A DNA stretch of 64,000 bases from an uncultured Eubacteriales bacterium (GCA_934667845.1 CAKUMQ010000002.1:22049-86048), one strand, 5' to 3'. Positions 50,384-60,545 are shown, counted from the stretch's first letter. Program-made: numbers and translations. Notes: generated by a model not told the origin, from the letters alone.

Positions 50384-51334
50384 GTGACGCGCTCCCGTTT
50401 GCAGCAAGCCAAAACGGCACGCCGTATCACGGCGGCGATCGTGCGCTTTGTCTTTTTGGCGGCATTTTCCTATATTCTGGTCTATCCGCTGGTATACATG
50501 ATCAGCACCGCCTTTAAATCGGTGTCCGACTATTCCGATCCCACGGTGGTGTGGGTGCCGAAGTATCCCAATTTCGAGAATTTTGTCAAAGCGGCGGCGG
50601 TGACGGATTACGCCGCCAATCTGTGGAATACCGTGCGCTTCAGCGTGGTGTCCGCCGTGCTGGAGGTGTTCTCCTGCTCGGTCTATGCCTATGGGCTGTC
50701 CCGGTATAAAATGCGGGGAAAAAGCATCATGCTGGGACTGCTGGTGGTGACCATTCTGGTGCCGGATATCATGATGATCGTGCCGCGCATGCTGACCTTT
50801 AAGCAGCTGGACCTTTTCGGTATTTTAGGGCTGATCGGCAGGCTGACCGGCACCGAGCTGCGCCCCAATATCATTGATACGCCGCTGGCGTTCTATTTGC
50901 CGTCGCTGTTCGGCGTCGGGCTAAAGGGCGGGCTGCTCATGTTCATTTATATGCAGTTCTACAAGAACCTCCCCGGAGAGCTGGAGGAGGCGTCCTGGCT
51001 TGACGGGGCAGGCCCGTTCCAGACGTATTTCCGCATCGTTCTTCCGTCCTCCGGCGTGGTGACGCTGACGGTGTTCATCCTCTCGGTGCTGTGGCACTGG
51101 AACGATTATCTGCAGTCGCTGATGTATACCAACACCAACCGCACGCTCGCCGTGGTCATGACGGACATTGATCAGTATATGTACTTAAAGCTGCAGCTGG
51201 ACAGCACCAGTATGGTCAATTACGGCGTCCCGCTGGCAGCCTGTATTCTTTTCATTCTGCCGCCGCTGGTTATGTATATGTTCCTGCAGCGGCAGTTCAT
51301 CCAGAGCATAGATCGCGTGGGTATTGTAGGGTAG
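50384..51334 (+). CDS. ABC sugar permease (MalG/YtcP type), importer 2
   Basis: A 316-residue permease with six helices and the EAA loop EEASWLDGAGPFQTYFRIVLP near 203-223. The start is a GTG at 50384 with GGAGGTG upstream. A long periplasmic segment (about 155-180, TGTELRPNIIDTPLAFYLPSLF) distinguishes it from the first MalG-type gene, so the two importers are not recent duplicates. Confidence 0.92.
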   Translation: MTRSRLQQAKTARRITAAIVRFVFLAAFSYILVYPLVYMISTAFKSVSDYSDPTVVWVPKYPNFENFVKAAAVTDYAANLWNTVRFSVVSAVLEVFSCSVYAYGLSRYKMRGKSIMLGLLVVTILVPDIMMIVPRMLTFKQLDLFGILGLIGRLTGTELRPNIIDTPLAFYLPSLFGVGLKGGLLMFIYMQFYKNLPGELEEASWLDGAGPFQTYFRIVLPSSGVVTLTVFILSVLWHWNDYLQSLMYTNTNRTLAVVMTDIDQYMYLKLQLDSTSMVNYGVPLAACILFILPPLVMYMFLQRQFIQSIDRVGIVG

Positions 51335-51364
51335 AAACCAAAATACAGATCAGGAGGAAACAAT

Positions 51365-52879
51365 ATGTTAAAGCAAACCAGCGCCCGGTTGATCGCCTTG
51401 TTCTGTGCCGTGCTGCTGACCGTGGCCTTGGCGGTCGGCTGTGACCGGACTCCCGCCTCGGAATCGGACGTTTCGTCCGCTTCCTCGGAGGATGCCGTTA
51501 CGAGCACCGACGACTCCGCCCCTTCGGAGGGATCCGACAGTGAGGCGACCTCCGGCGGTCAGACACCGTCGGGCACGTCCGGCGCCGCTTCTTCGGCGGC
51601 ATCGACTGCAAACAGCGGAAACAGAACCGGCGCCGCGACCGCCGCAACGACCCGGAGAAGCAGCAGTCAGAGCAGCCCCTTTGCGGGAACTGCGGAGCAG
51701 GCGCTCGCCGCCATGCCGAAAAAGCTGCGCAACACCAAGCTGACCTATTTCTACTGGTGGGATCCCTATCAGATGACCGAAAAGACGGCGATCGAGAAAT
51801 TCACCGCCAAGACCGGCATCAAGGTGGAGGCCGTTGTCTGCTCCTATTCCGACCGCATGACGGAGCTTTCGGCGCGCATCACCTCCGGCAATTCGCCGGA
51901 CATCGTGCGGGTGCTGACCAACGCCATGTATCAGGTGGCGGCGCTGCAGCCGATCACCAACTGCGGCTACGATTTTTCCGACGACATCTGGTGGCAGAAG
52001 ATGATGAAGGATTTCACCTTTAACGGCAAGACCTACGCCACCAATATCCGCCCCAAGAATACCGTGATGCTGGACACGTTTATGCTGTATTACAACAAAC
52101 GCGCCCTGCGGGCGGCGGATCTGGAGGATCCGTATACGCTGTGGAAGAAAAATCCCTCCCAGTGGACGTGGAAAAAGCTGCTGTCCATGTGCGAGACGTT
52201 TAAACAGCAGTATGTCAAGAAAAACGACTATGCCGGCATGGCACTGGCATACAACAACGCCTATGTGCGCCTGTTCGGCTGCGCCAACTACGACTATAAC
52301 GCCGACACCGGCAAATGGGAGAATTATATGGACAATCCCGAGCTGCAGAAACGCTGGTCGGAATTCCTGAAATACGGCGAAAACGGCACCGTCAAGATCC
52401 AGCACGGCGGCAAAACGGCGTTCCACCGCGGCATGTACCTGTTCTACGGCAACGGCCCCTATGCCTGCCGCACCGGCGACCCGACGCACCAGGTGCTCAA
52501 GGACGCCAATCTGCTCGGCGTCGTCCCGTTCCCGACCGACACGCCCAAACAGCTGCTGTATGAATACACCGGCTTCGGCATTGCCCAGGGCGCCCGGAAC
52601 CCGGAGGCAGTCCCGTACTATCTGCGCTATGTATACGACGAGAGCAGCTATGACTTAAATTCCGTTTACATCAACGAGGAAGCCAAAACGGTCTGCGAAT
52701 ACACCAACGACCTGGCGGAGACCAAAGCCTTCTTCGGCGAAAACGAGAATTACAAGATGTGGGAGCAGCTGATAGCCGGCGGCCCCGATCAGGTGAAATC
52801 GGTGCTGAAATCGTACTACGGGGTCATCCAGGCGTCGGTGGACGAGAGCAATGCACAGATCGCGACGCTGGCCCGCTGA
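51365..52879 (+). CDS. ABC sugar-binding lipoprotein, importer 2
   Basis: A 504-residue extracellular solute-binding lipoprotein (AVGC, C26) with a long Ser/Thr/Ala-rich linker to about residue 105. The binding-protein fold begins with LTYFYWWDPYQMTEKTAIEKF and contains the typical SGNSPDIVRVLTN block, and FHRGMYLFYGNGPYACR corresponds to the hinge region. Substrate unknown. AGGAGG precedes the ATG. It completes the second importer. Confidence 0.92.
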   Translation: MLKQTSARLIALFCAVLLTVALAVGCDRTPASESDVSSASSEDAVTSTDDSAPSEGSDSEATSGGQTPSGTSGAASSAASTANSGNRTGAATAATTRRSSSQSSPFAGTAEQALAAMPKKLRNTKLTYFYWWDPYQMTEKTAIEKFTAKTGIKVEAVVCSYSDRMTELSARITSGNSPDIVRVLTNAMYQVAALQPITNCGYDFSDDIWWQKMMKDFTFNGKTYATNIRPKNTVMLDTFMLYYNKRALRAADLEDPYTLWKKNPSQWTWKKLLSMCETFKQQYVKKNDYAGMALAYNNAYVRLFGCANYDYNADTGKWENYMDNPELQKRWSEFLKYGENGTVKIQHGGKTAFHRGMYLFYGNGPYACRTGDPTHQVLKDANLLGVVPFPTDTPKQLLYEYTGFGIAQGARNPEAVPYYLRYVYDESSYDLNSVYINEEAKTVCEYTNDLAETKAFFGENENYKMWEQLIAGGPDQVKSVLKSYYGVIQASVDESNAQIATLAR

Positions 52880-52910
52880 GCGGGGTGCCGGCGGCGCAAA
52901 GGGGGATCTT

Positions 52911-54554
52911 ATGAAACAGCAAATGATGCGATGGGGAGGCCTGCTGCTGACGGCGGCGCTCTGCCTCGGCCTTATGACCGGGTGCAACACTGCCGACCCG
53001 CAGGAGGAGTCCTCCGACACCCTTTCCTCCCCGTCCCCGACCGTATCGGGGACGGAGGCTGCGCCGACGTCCGCCGAGACCTCCGGCGGGACGTCGGCGA
53101 CCTCGGCGGCAGACGGAAGCGGGACGCAAAACAGCTCCCAAACGACAGCCGCGGCTGCCGCGGAGACGACCAAAATGACCCAAACGACCAAAACGACAAA
53201 GGCGACCGCCGGGACGACGCGCCCGGCAGCTGTCGACAAATTCGACAAGCCCACGGTAAAAAACACCGCGGCACTTTTAAATCCCATGTCCTCGGCAGCC
53301 GACGCGCAGGCGGACGCGCTGCGCAATAAGGTGCTTGGCGCCCGCGATCAGATCGAAAAGGGGACGGGCAAAACGTATTATGTCTCGCCGAAGGGCGACG
53401 ACAATAACGACGGACTGAGCGCCAAAACGCCCAAGCGCACCTATTCCTTCGGGTTGCAGCTGCGCAGCGGGGACGCGGTGCTGTTTGAGCGCGGCGGCGT
53501 GTACCGCACCACGATCGGGGCGGTCAGCGGCGTTTCCTACGGCGCCTACGGGAGCGGCGACAAGCCGTGCCTTTACGGCTCCCGGGAAAATTCCGCCAAG
53601 ACTGCCTGGCGGAAATATGCCGACAACATATGGGAGTCGCCGCAGACGTATGCCTCCGATGTCGGTCTGGTGGTGTTCAACCACGGGGAGCATGCCGGTG
53701 CCAAGGAGACGGCGATCACGAAGATGTCGGACAAATACGATTTTACCTATGCCAACGGCAGGGTCTATATCTATTCCGACAAGGAGCCGTCCGGCGAATT
53801 TGACAGCATCGAGATCGGCTATAACCGGCCGCTCATTCAGGTCGGAACCGGGGTGCACGATGTGCACATCGACAATCTGACGCTCAAATACACCGGCGGG
53901 CACGGCATTTCCTGCCTGGACGGCGTGAAAAATATCACTATCACCAACTGCGAGATCGGCTGGATCGGCGGCTCGTACCTGACCGGCTACAAGGACGGCA
54001 CGGCGCGCTTCGGAAACGGCGTGGAGTTCTGGGAAGGCTGCGACAACGTGAGGGTGGAAAACTGCTGGATCTACCAGATCTATGATACCGGCCTGTCGCA
54101 TCAGGGAAAGCAGAATTCGACGGTCAACAAGCTGACGTTTAAGGATAATCTGGTGGAGTACACCTCCTACAACGCCATCGAATACTGGAGCAGCGGCAAA
54201 ATGACCAACATCCTGTACGAGGGGAACATTCTGCGCTTCAGCGGCTACGGCTGGGGCGAGCTGAACCGCCCTGCCCGTCAGGCGTGCACCATCGGAACGG
54301 CGGGCGCGGATAACCGTTGCGAAAACTTTGTGATCCGTCAGAATGTGCTGGATATTGCCGGTATTGCGCTGTTCAGCGTCGGCTCAAAGGCGGGTACCTA
54401 TCCCACGCTGGACGGCAACACCTACATTCAGACCCGGCGGGCTTTTCTCGGCAGCTTCCGGGGAAGCCAGAAGTATACGTTCGGTAAAGAGGCCGAGACG
54501 ATCATCAAAAACGAATTCGGCGATCCCGATCCTAAGGTGATCCAGGCCGGTTGA
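52911..54554 (+). CDS. Secreted right-handed beta-helix lipoprotein
   Basis: A 547-residue lipoprotein (LMTGC, C25) with a long Thr/Ala-rich linker (to about 115), then YYVSPKGDDNNDGLSAKTP, the usual opening of parallel beta-helix carbohydrate-active proteins. Beta-helix coils run through the C-terminal half (GVKNITITNCEIGW, CDNVRVENCWIYQIYDTGLSHQG). Such folds include polysaccharide lyases, epimerases and glycosidases, but no catalytic residues can be named. The next gene encodes a close relative without a signal peptide. Confidence 0.8.
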   Translation: MKQQMMRWGGLLLTAALCLGLMTGCNTADPQEESSDTLSSPSPTVSGTEAAPTSAETSGGTSATSAADGSGTQNSSQTTAAAAAETTKMTQTTKTTKATAGTTRPAAVDKFDKPTVKNTAALLNPMSSAADAQADALRNKVLGARDQIEKGTGKTYYVSPKGDDNNDGLSAKTPKRTYSFGLQLRSGDAVLFERGGVYRTTIGAVSGVSYGAYGSGDKPCLYGSRENSAKTAWRKYADNIWESPQTYASDVGLVVFNHGEHAGAKETAITKMSDKYDFTYANGRVYIYSDKEPSGEFDSIEIGYNRPLIQVGTGVHDVHIDNLTLKYTGGHGISCLDGVKNITITNCEIGWIGGSYLTGYKDGTARFGNGVEFWEGCDNVRVENCWIYQIYDTGLSHQGKQNSTVNKLTFKDNLVEYTSYNAIEYWSSGKMTNILYEGNILRFSGYGWGELNRPARQACTIGTAGADNRCENFVIRQNVLDIAGIALFSVGSKAGTYPTLDGNTYIQTRRAFLGSFRGSQKYTFGKEAETIIKNEFGDPDPKVIQAG

Positions 54555-54565
54555 GGAGACAGTTT

Positions 54566-55918
54566 ATGAAGAACCAAAAGGCAGATAAACCTGCCGTGAC
54601 CGACACGGCCTGCCTGATGCGGCCGATGCACAGCATTTGCGACGCGGAGGCGGACCGGCTTCGCCAAAAGATCCTGACATGGCCGGACTCGCCGGTAAAG
54701 GCGAGAAAGTGCTGGTATCTTTCCCGCAGCGGCAGCGACGATAATTCCGGCGCCTCGCCGGAGGACGCGTGGGCGACCGTGGCGGGAATGCAGGCGCACG
54801 AAGCGGAAATTCAGGCGGGCGACGCCGTGCTGTTTGAGCGGGGCGGGGTATTCCGCGGCCATATCGTAGCCAAAAGCGGGGTCACCTACGCCGCCTACGG
54901 CGAGGGCGACAAGCCCTGCCTCTACGGCTCGCGGCAGAATTATGCCGCCGCGTGGGTGCCGGACGGAGACGGTCTTTGGCGCATGGATATCCCGGACATG
55001 GCGGACGTGGGAATCGTGGTGTTCGATCACGGGGAGAGCGTCGGCTTTAAAAAGCTCTCGCAGGCTGAACTGAAAAAGGACGGCGATTTCTTCTGCGGTG
55101 AGGACGCGGTGTGGCTGAAAATGCACGCCGACCCGGCGACGCTGTATGACAGCATCGAGATGGGAGAGCTGAACCACCTGTTCCTGATCGAGGAGTCCAC
55201 CCACAATGTCACTATCGAGAACCTGACGCTCAAATACACCGGCGGTATGGCGATCGAGGGCGTCTGCGACGTCTGGAACATCACGGTGCGCGGCTGTGAG
55301 ATCGGCTGGATCGGCGGCTCGCTGCTGCCCGGCTACAAGGACGGCACCGTGCGGTTCGGCAACGGCATTGAGTTTTGGCGGGGCTGTCGGCAGGTGCTGA
55401 TCGAATACTGCTGGATCTATCAGATCTATGACAGCGGCTTTTCCCATCAGGGGCGCGGCGAATTCGCGGTGGAGGATCTGGTGTTCTGCTGCAACCTGAT
55501 CGAATACACCGCCTTTGCCTCCATTGAATTCTGGGCGCCGACAAAGGGGCGGAACGTGATGCGCCGCATTGCCTACCGCGACAACATCCTGCGTTTTGCC
55601 GGTTACAGCTGGGGCAGCCTGGAACGCCCGGATTTTCAGTCGAAGCATCTGGCGACCACCGGCTCGGACAACGTGTGCGAGGATTTCCTGATCCGGAACA
55701 ACACGCTGGATACCGCCGCCGGGGATCTGGTCTCCTGCTGCTTCCTGGCGGGGAAGCGGCCGCTGCTGGACGGAAACCGCTATGTGCAGTATAAAGGCGG
55801 CCGTCTGGGCGCGTACACCCTGTCGCGGGGGACGCCCGGAAGCTGCTTTGACGAGCGGGCAGCTGAGGTGATCGGCAGCGAATTCGGCGACAAGCATGCC
55901 ACGGTGGAGTTTCTGTAA
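54566..55918 (+). CDS. Cytosolic right-handed beta-helix protein, paralogue of the preceding gene
   Basis: A 450-residue protein aligned along its length with the secreted neighbour (ADRLRQKIL, GDAVLFERGGVFR, GDKPCLYGSRQN, VTIENLTLKYTGG, GCEIGWIGGSLLPGYKDGT) but with no signal peptide, lipobox or linker. It therefore would act on imported fragments of the same glycan that the lipoprotein meets outside. GAGGAG precedes the ATG at 54566, 12 bases after the previous stop. Catalytic residues are not identifiable by eye. Confidence 0.8.
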   Translation: MKNQKADKPAVTDTACLMRPMHSICDAEADRLRQKILTWPDSPVKARKCWYLSRSGSDDNSGASPEDAWATVAGMQAHEAEIQAGDAVLFERGGVFRGHIVAKSGVTYAAYGEGDKPCLYGSRQNYAAAWVPDGDGLWRMDIPDMADVGIVVFDHGESVGFKKLSQAELKKDGDFFCGEDAVWLKMHADPATLYDSIEMGELNHLFLIEESTHNVTIENLTLKYTGGMAIEGVCDVWNITVRGCEIGWIGGSLLPGYKDGTVRFGNGIEFWRGCRQVLIEYCWIYQIYDSGFSHQGRGEFAVEDLVFCCNLIEYTAFASIEFWAPTKGRNVMRRIAYRDNILRFAGYSWGSLERPDFQSKHLATTGSDNVCEDFLIRNNTLDTAAGDLVSCCFLAGKRPLLDGNRYVQYKGGRLGAYTLSRGTPGSCFDERAAEVIGSEFGDKHATVEFL

Positions 55919-55946
55919 AATAAACACGAAAAGGAGTTTGGCTCAC

Positions 55947-58900
55947 ATGACTATGAAGCGTACCAAGGTTATCAGCTTTATCCTGTGCCTGTCCCTGCTG
56001 GTCGGCAGCCTGGCTTGCGCCTTTGTGTCGGTTTCGGCAAAAGGGCTTTCGGAGGAACTGCAGGCAGCCTTTACCGCCTATGTGGCGCAGACCGGCAACG
56101 ACTTTGACCCCACGGAAATGACCGAACAGGTGTCCGCCAAGGCGGGCGTTTCCGCGACCCTTTCGGAATATTTCATCACCCACGCGGTAGACGGCGTGTA
56201 CGACGAAAACAACGAATACCCGCTGTCCATTCCCGGCCACGACGGCCGCGTGGCGGCGGTGCTGTCGGTGGGAGACGCCTCCTATGCGGTGACCGCGTCT
56301 ATCCCGCACGAAGAGGAGAACCTCGGCTCTCTGAAAACGGATGTGTACGCGGCGGACAGCACCGTGTTTACCACCGATGAAAACGGCAATATCACCGATT
56401 ATACCGGCTCGGCGGAAAAGATCGTCATTCCCGCAACGTTTGCCGGTACGATCAGCCTGAAAGAAGCCGCCGGGAAAAACGGCGTCAAGGCGGTCTGGAT
56501 CGGCGGCGACACCGCGACAATGGCGGTGACGCTCGGCAGTGAGTGCTTTGCCAAGTGGCCGAGCCTGCGGGCGATGGTGCTGCCGTATGTGATCAGGGGC
56601 GGCTCCATCGGTTGGCGCGCGGTGTTCAACAACCCGCAGCTGAAATATGTGCGGCTGCCGTTAGCGGTGCAAAACTCGACCGGTGGCTACAGTACGCTGG
56701 GCGACGGCGCATTTATGAGCAATCCGGTGCTCGAAAATGCCGCCTCTAAGACCGGCGATATGCCCTCGACGCGGTATCAGAGTTCGGTGTTCGCCGGAAC
56801 GGCGATCCGCGATTATGTGCTGCCGGAGTGGATGCAGGACGCAAACCAGAACGCATGGAATTCCCCTGCCTACAAAAAGGGTGTGCAGACGATCCTGTAC
56901 GGTCCGAGAGTGGGAGCTACGACCAATTATACCCCGAGCCTTGTGACCAAACGCAATACCGCCACCTTCACCCGCGCGCTCACGCTGGCGGCGGAAAAAG
57001 CGGAGGCGCTGCGCGCCGGTTTTACGGGCGAGGCGACGGCGGAGAATATCAAGACGCAGATCGAGTCGGCGTATACGGCGCTGACGACGGCGGGCGGCAT
57101 TACGGTGACGGCGGACTGGAACGGGACGTTTGCGGCGGATGCCGCCGGGAACGTGACCGGAACGCTGACGCTTTCCGACGGGACGGCTTCGGCGGACATC
57201 GCGGTGTCCTACCGCCCGCAGGCGGGTCTGTCGGTGCTCGCGGCTGAGGGAAAAGCCCTGACCCCGGCGTTTGATCCGGATACCCTGACCTACGGGGTGC
57301 AGCTGCTCGACAACGTCAGCAGCCTGACCCTCAGGGGGCAGTATATCAAGGGCGTGACGGCGGTGACGGGCGCGGCGGTGACCGGCTATATCGCCCGCAA
57401 CGGCATGCTCACGGTGTCTCTGGCCTCTCTGGCGGAGGGAGACAATCCGGTGACCGTTTCCACCGTGACCCCGACCGGTACGGTGGACTATGTGATCAAT
57501 GTTATCCGGCTCAACCGGGAGGATCCGCTCCGGGAAAAACTGCAGGCGGCGTTTACCGCGTATACGGCGCAGGCGGGCAACGACTGGGAGCCGGACGGGA
57601 TGCTGGCGGAGCTGACGGCGGCAGCCGGGCAGGAGGTCACGCTGGAGGATCGCACAAAGGATTATTTCATCACCCACGCGGTGGACGGCGTGTACGACGA
57701 AAACGACGAATACCCGCTGTCCGTTCCCGGCCATGACGGCTATGTGACGGCGGTGGTGAAGGTCGGCGGGAACGCCTATGGGCTGAGCGCCGAAATTCCC
57801 CACGCGGAGGAGAACCTCGGCGCCCTGAAAACGGACGTCTATTCCCCCGACAGCGCCGTGTTTACCACCGATGAGAACGGCAATATCACCGACTATACCG
57901 GCTCGGCGGAAAAAATTGTCATTCCCGCAACGTTTACCGGTACGATCAGCCTGAAAGAAGCCGCCGGGAAAAACGGCGTCAAGGTGGTCTGGATCGGCGG
58001 CGACGACGCGACAATGGCGGTGACGCTCGGCAGCGAGAGCTTTTCCAAATGGCAGAGCCTGCGCGCCATGGTGCTGCCTGCCCGGATCAGGGGCGGCTCC
58101 GTCGGCTGGCGCGCGGTGTACAGTAACCCGCAGCTGAAATATGTGCGGCTGCCGGTATCGGTGCAAAACTCGACCGGTGGCTACAGCATGCTGGACGACG
58201 GCGCATTTATGGACGATCCTGTGCTCGAAAACGCCGCCTCCAAGACCGGCGAGATGCCCTCCGCGCGGTATTTAAGCTCGGTATTCGCGAAAACGGCGAT
58301 CCGCGATTATGTGCTGCCGGTTTGGATGCAGGATGCAAAGCAGAACGCGTGGAACGACCCGGTCTATAAAAAAGGCGTGCAGACGATCCTGTACAACATC
58401 AACAATGGGGTCGCCATAGGCAACAACACCAATTATGCCCAGAGCCTCCTGGTGGATCGGGCGACTGCCGGTCTGGCCCGCGTGGCGGTGCTGGCGGCGG
58501 AAAAAGCGGAGGCACTGCGCTCCGGCATTACCGGCGGAGTGACGGCGGAGAATATCAAGGCGCAGATCGAATCGGCGTATGCAGCGCAGGCGGCGGCAGG
58601 CGGCATTACGGTGACGGCGGACTGGGGAGATACGTTCCGGGTGTCGTCGGACGGAAAAGCCGGCGGAACGCTGTATCTCTCCTCCGGCTCCGTGGTGATC
58701 CCGATCGCGTTTTCCTATGATCCGACAGCCGGGCTGGAGTTTTTGAGTCTCGGCGACTATGCGCTGTCGCCGGCGTTTGAGTCGGGCGTGACCGAGTACA
58801 GCGTTACCGTGCCCTTTGGGGTCACCTCGCTGAAGGTGACGACCCGCCTGGCGCCCGGCGCGGTGCTGCAAAGCCTGACCGGCAATACGGATCTGCAGGT

Positions 58901-60545
58901 GGGCGACACCAACCGGATCACGGTAACGGTGCAGTCGCCGGATCAGGCTCTGCATACCTATACCGTGGCGGTCACGCGGGAGGAAAAGCTGGAATTTGAC
59001 GAGATCATCCGCCGCCTGAACGAAGCGACGGAGGGGCTGGTCTGCACCGACCGGACGACCCGGCAGGATCTTGAGGAGTGCCTGTTTGAAGCGGTGGGCG
59101 GACTGGGCTATACGGTGTCCGTGAAGGACTGGTATCTGCTTCCCTCCATCAGCGGCGCCACCGAAAACGGAAGCACGGTGCTGGTGCCCGGACACAAGGG
59201 CTACATGACCGCGGTGCTTTCGGTGGAGCTGGGGGACGAGACCCGTCTGATCACGCTGAAAAAAGTGATCGAACCCACCATGTATGACTACACCTTTGCC
59301 AGCGTTTCCTCGCCGGAGGATTTTGAGCTTTCGGCGGACGGAAAAACGCTCAACACCTACTGGGGCAATGAGGACGGCGGAGTGGCCGAAAAGATCGTCA
59401 TTCCGGACGGCGTGGAAAAGATCAGCGAGATCTGGTTCTACAACGACAACTGGAGCGGTGTGCGGTGCATTGTGCTGCCGGACAGCGTGAAGGAGCTGCC
59501 GGACGACTTTGCCAACGGCATGCGGAATCTGCAGGTCGTGGTGATGGGAGACGGCGTGATCACCTGCGGCACCAACGCGTTTACCGGATGCTGCTATCTG
59601 CGCCATGTGCGCCTGTCGGAAAATCTGCAGTCGATCTCCATCAACATGTTCCGCAATACGCTGAGCCTGTGCGACCTGTATTTCCCGGCGAGCATCAAAT
59701 CGGTGGAGAGCAACGCCTTCTACCGCGCGTCGCTTCGCCAGGCGTATCTGGTGAACACGGTCAAGATCGAGGGGACGGCGTTCTCCTATCCCGTGACCCG
59801 GGTGACCAACTTTATGGATCCGTCGATGGGCTGCCAGGTCAGCGAGGAGGAGGCTGCCTCGATACAGGAGTGGGTGAACCGCTTCCTCTATACGAACGGC
59901 AGCACGCCCGCGCCGCGTCTGATCACGGTGCCGACGCTGAACGTGGAGGCGACCGCCGGTGCATTCGGAACAAATACCTCCGGCGCCTGGGGCTATAACG
60001 CGCTGCGCTATCCGGCAGGCTCTTCGCTGGCGGATCTGACCGGCGATCCGGAGTCGACGCTCGGGCGGCTGAAAGACGTGATGGAACTGTCTCTCGCCGG
60101 TGCCGCGGCACATACGCAGTTTGTGGCGGATCACATCCGTGTGCCGGAATCGGTCACGGCGGAGCAGGTGCTGGAAATGATCGGAAAGGTCTACTGCGGC
60201 GAAACGCTGGAGGCGCTCACCTGGGCGACGCCCTTTGAGAAGACGGAGGACGGAACGGTTACCGGCGCGCTGTGGCTGCAGGACGGCAGCGGGGCGGAAT
60301 TTACGACCGAGATCGAGACCAAAACGGCGTATGTCTATACGCCGCCGACGGTCGATCCCGAGCCGACGCCCGACGATCCTTCGTCTGGCGGGTCCGCCTC
60401 CGACGACAAACCGGCTTCGGATACGTCGGATACGTCCAAGCCCGCCGACAACCCCGATACCGGCAGCGTGCTGCCCGTGGCGGGTGCGGTCGCGGCGATC
60501 CTGGCGCTCGGCGCGGTGATCGTACTGCGCAAAAAAGCCGAATAA
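55947..60545 (+). CDS. Large wall-anchored surface protein with internal duplication
   Basis: A 1532-residue secreted protein. A signal peptide (CLSLLVGSLACAF) leads into two near-identical units of ~490 residues (about 35-525 and 526-1010), each with a LRR_5/BspA-like segment (AEKIVIPATFAGTISLKEA; QLKYVRLP; DYVLPEWMQDA) and a cadherin-like beta-sandwich (LAAEGKALTPAFDPDTLTYGV). A third, diverged unit follows (about 1012-1430). The C-terminus has NPDTG, a hydrophobic helix and KK, a sortase anchor of the NPxTG rather than LPxTG kind. It probably exposes ligand-binding surfaces on the wall to hold the glycan near the importers. Last gene of the 20-kb operon. Confidence 0.8.
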   Translation: MTMKRTKVISFILCLSLLVGSLACAFVSVSAKGLSEELQAAFTAYVAQTGNDFDPTEMTEQVSAKAGVSATLSEYFITHAVDGVYDENNEYPLSIPGHDGRVAAVLSVGDASYAVTASIPHEEENLGSLKTDVYAADSTVFTTDENGNITDYTGSAEKIVIPATFAGTISLKEAAGKNGVKAVWIGGDTATMAVTLGSECFAKWPSLRAMVLPYVIRGGSIGWRAVFNNPQLKYVRLPLAVQNSTGGYSTLGDGAFMSNPVLENAASKTGDMPSTRYQSSVFAGTAIRDYVLPEWMQDANQNAWNSPAYKKGVQTILYGPRVGATTNYTPSLVTKRNTATFTRALTLAAEKAEALRAGFTGEATAENIKTQIESAYTALTTAGGITVTADWNGTFAADAAGNVTGTLTLSDGTASADIAVSYRPQAGLSVLAAEGKALTPAFDPDTLTYGVQLLDNVSSLTLRGQYIKGVTAVTGAAVTGYIARNGMLTVSLASLAEGDNPVTVSTVTPTGTVDYVINVIRLNREDPLREKLQAAFTAYTAQAGNDWEPDGMLAELTAAAGQEVTLEDRTKDYFITHAVDGVYDENDEYPLSVPGHDGYVTAVVKVGGNAYGLSAEIPHAEENLGALKTDVYSPDSAVFTTDENGNITDYTGSAEKIVIPATFTGTISLKEAAGKNGVKVVWIGGDDATMAVTLGSESFSKWQSLRAMVLPARIRGGSVGWRAVYSNPQLKYVRLPVSVQNSTGGYSMLDDGAFMDDPVLENAASKTGEMPSARYLSSVFAKTAIRDYVLPVWMQDAKQNAWNDPVYKKGVQTILYNINNGVAIGNNTNYAQSLLVDRATAGLARVAVLAAEKAEALRSGITGGVTAENIKAQIESAYAAQAAAGGITVTADWGDTFRVSSDGKAGGTLYLSSGSVVIPIAFSYDPTAGLEFLSLGDYALSPAFESGVTEYSVTVPFGVTSLKVTTRLAPGAVLQSLTGNTDLQVGDTNRITVTVQSPDQALHTYTVAVTREEKLEFDEIIRRLNEATEGLVCTDRTTRQDLEECLFEAVGGLGYTVSVKDWYLLPSISGATENGSTVLVPGHKGYMTAVLSVELGDETRLITLKKVIEPTMYDYTFASVSSPEDFELSADGKTLNTYWGNEDGGVAEKIVIPDGVEKISEIWFYNDNWSGVRCIVLPDSVKELPDDFANGMRNLQVVVMGDGVITCGTNAFTGCCYLRHVRLSENLQSISINMFRNTLSLCDLYFPASIKSVESNAFYRASLRQAYLVNTVKIEGTAFSYPVTRVTNFMDPSMGCQVSEEEAASIQEWVNRFLYTNGSTPAPRLITVPTLNVEATAGAFGTNTSGAWGYNALRYPAGSSLADLTGDPESTLGRLKDVMELSLAGAAAHTQFVADHIRVPESVTAEQVLEMIGKVYCGETLEALTWATPFEKTEDGTVTGALWLQDGSGAEFTTEIETKTAYVYTPPTVDPEPTPDDPSSGGSASDDKPASDTSDTSKPADNPDTGSVLPVAGAVAAILALGAVIVLRKKAE
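56041..58740 (+). repeat. Internal tandem duplication of about 1.5 kb in the surface protein gene
   Basis: The stretch from about 56041 to 57520 is repeated from about 57521 on with long near-identical DNA blocks (compare 56168-56250 with 57660-57750, and 56340-56560 with 57835-58060). The DNA-level identity points to a recent duplication or ongoing gene conversion. Confidence 0.85.
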
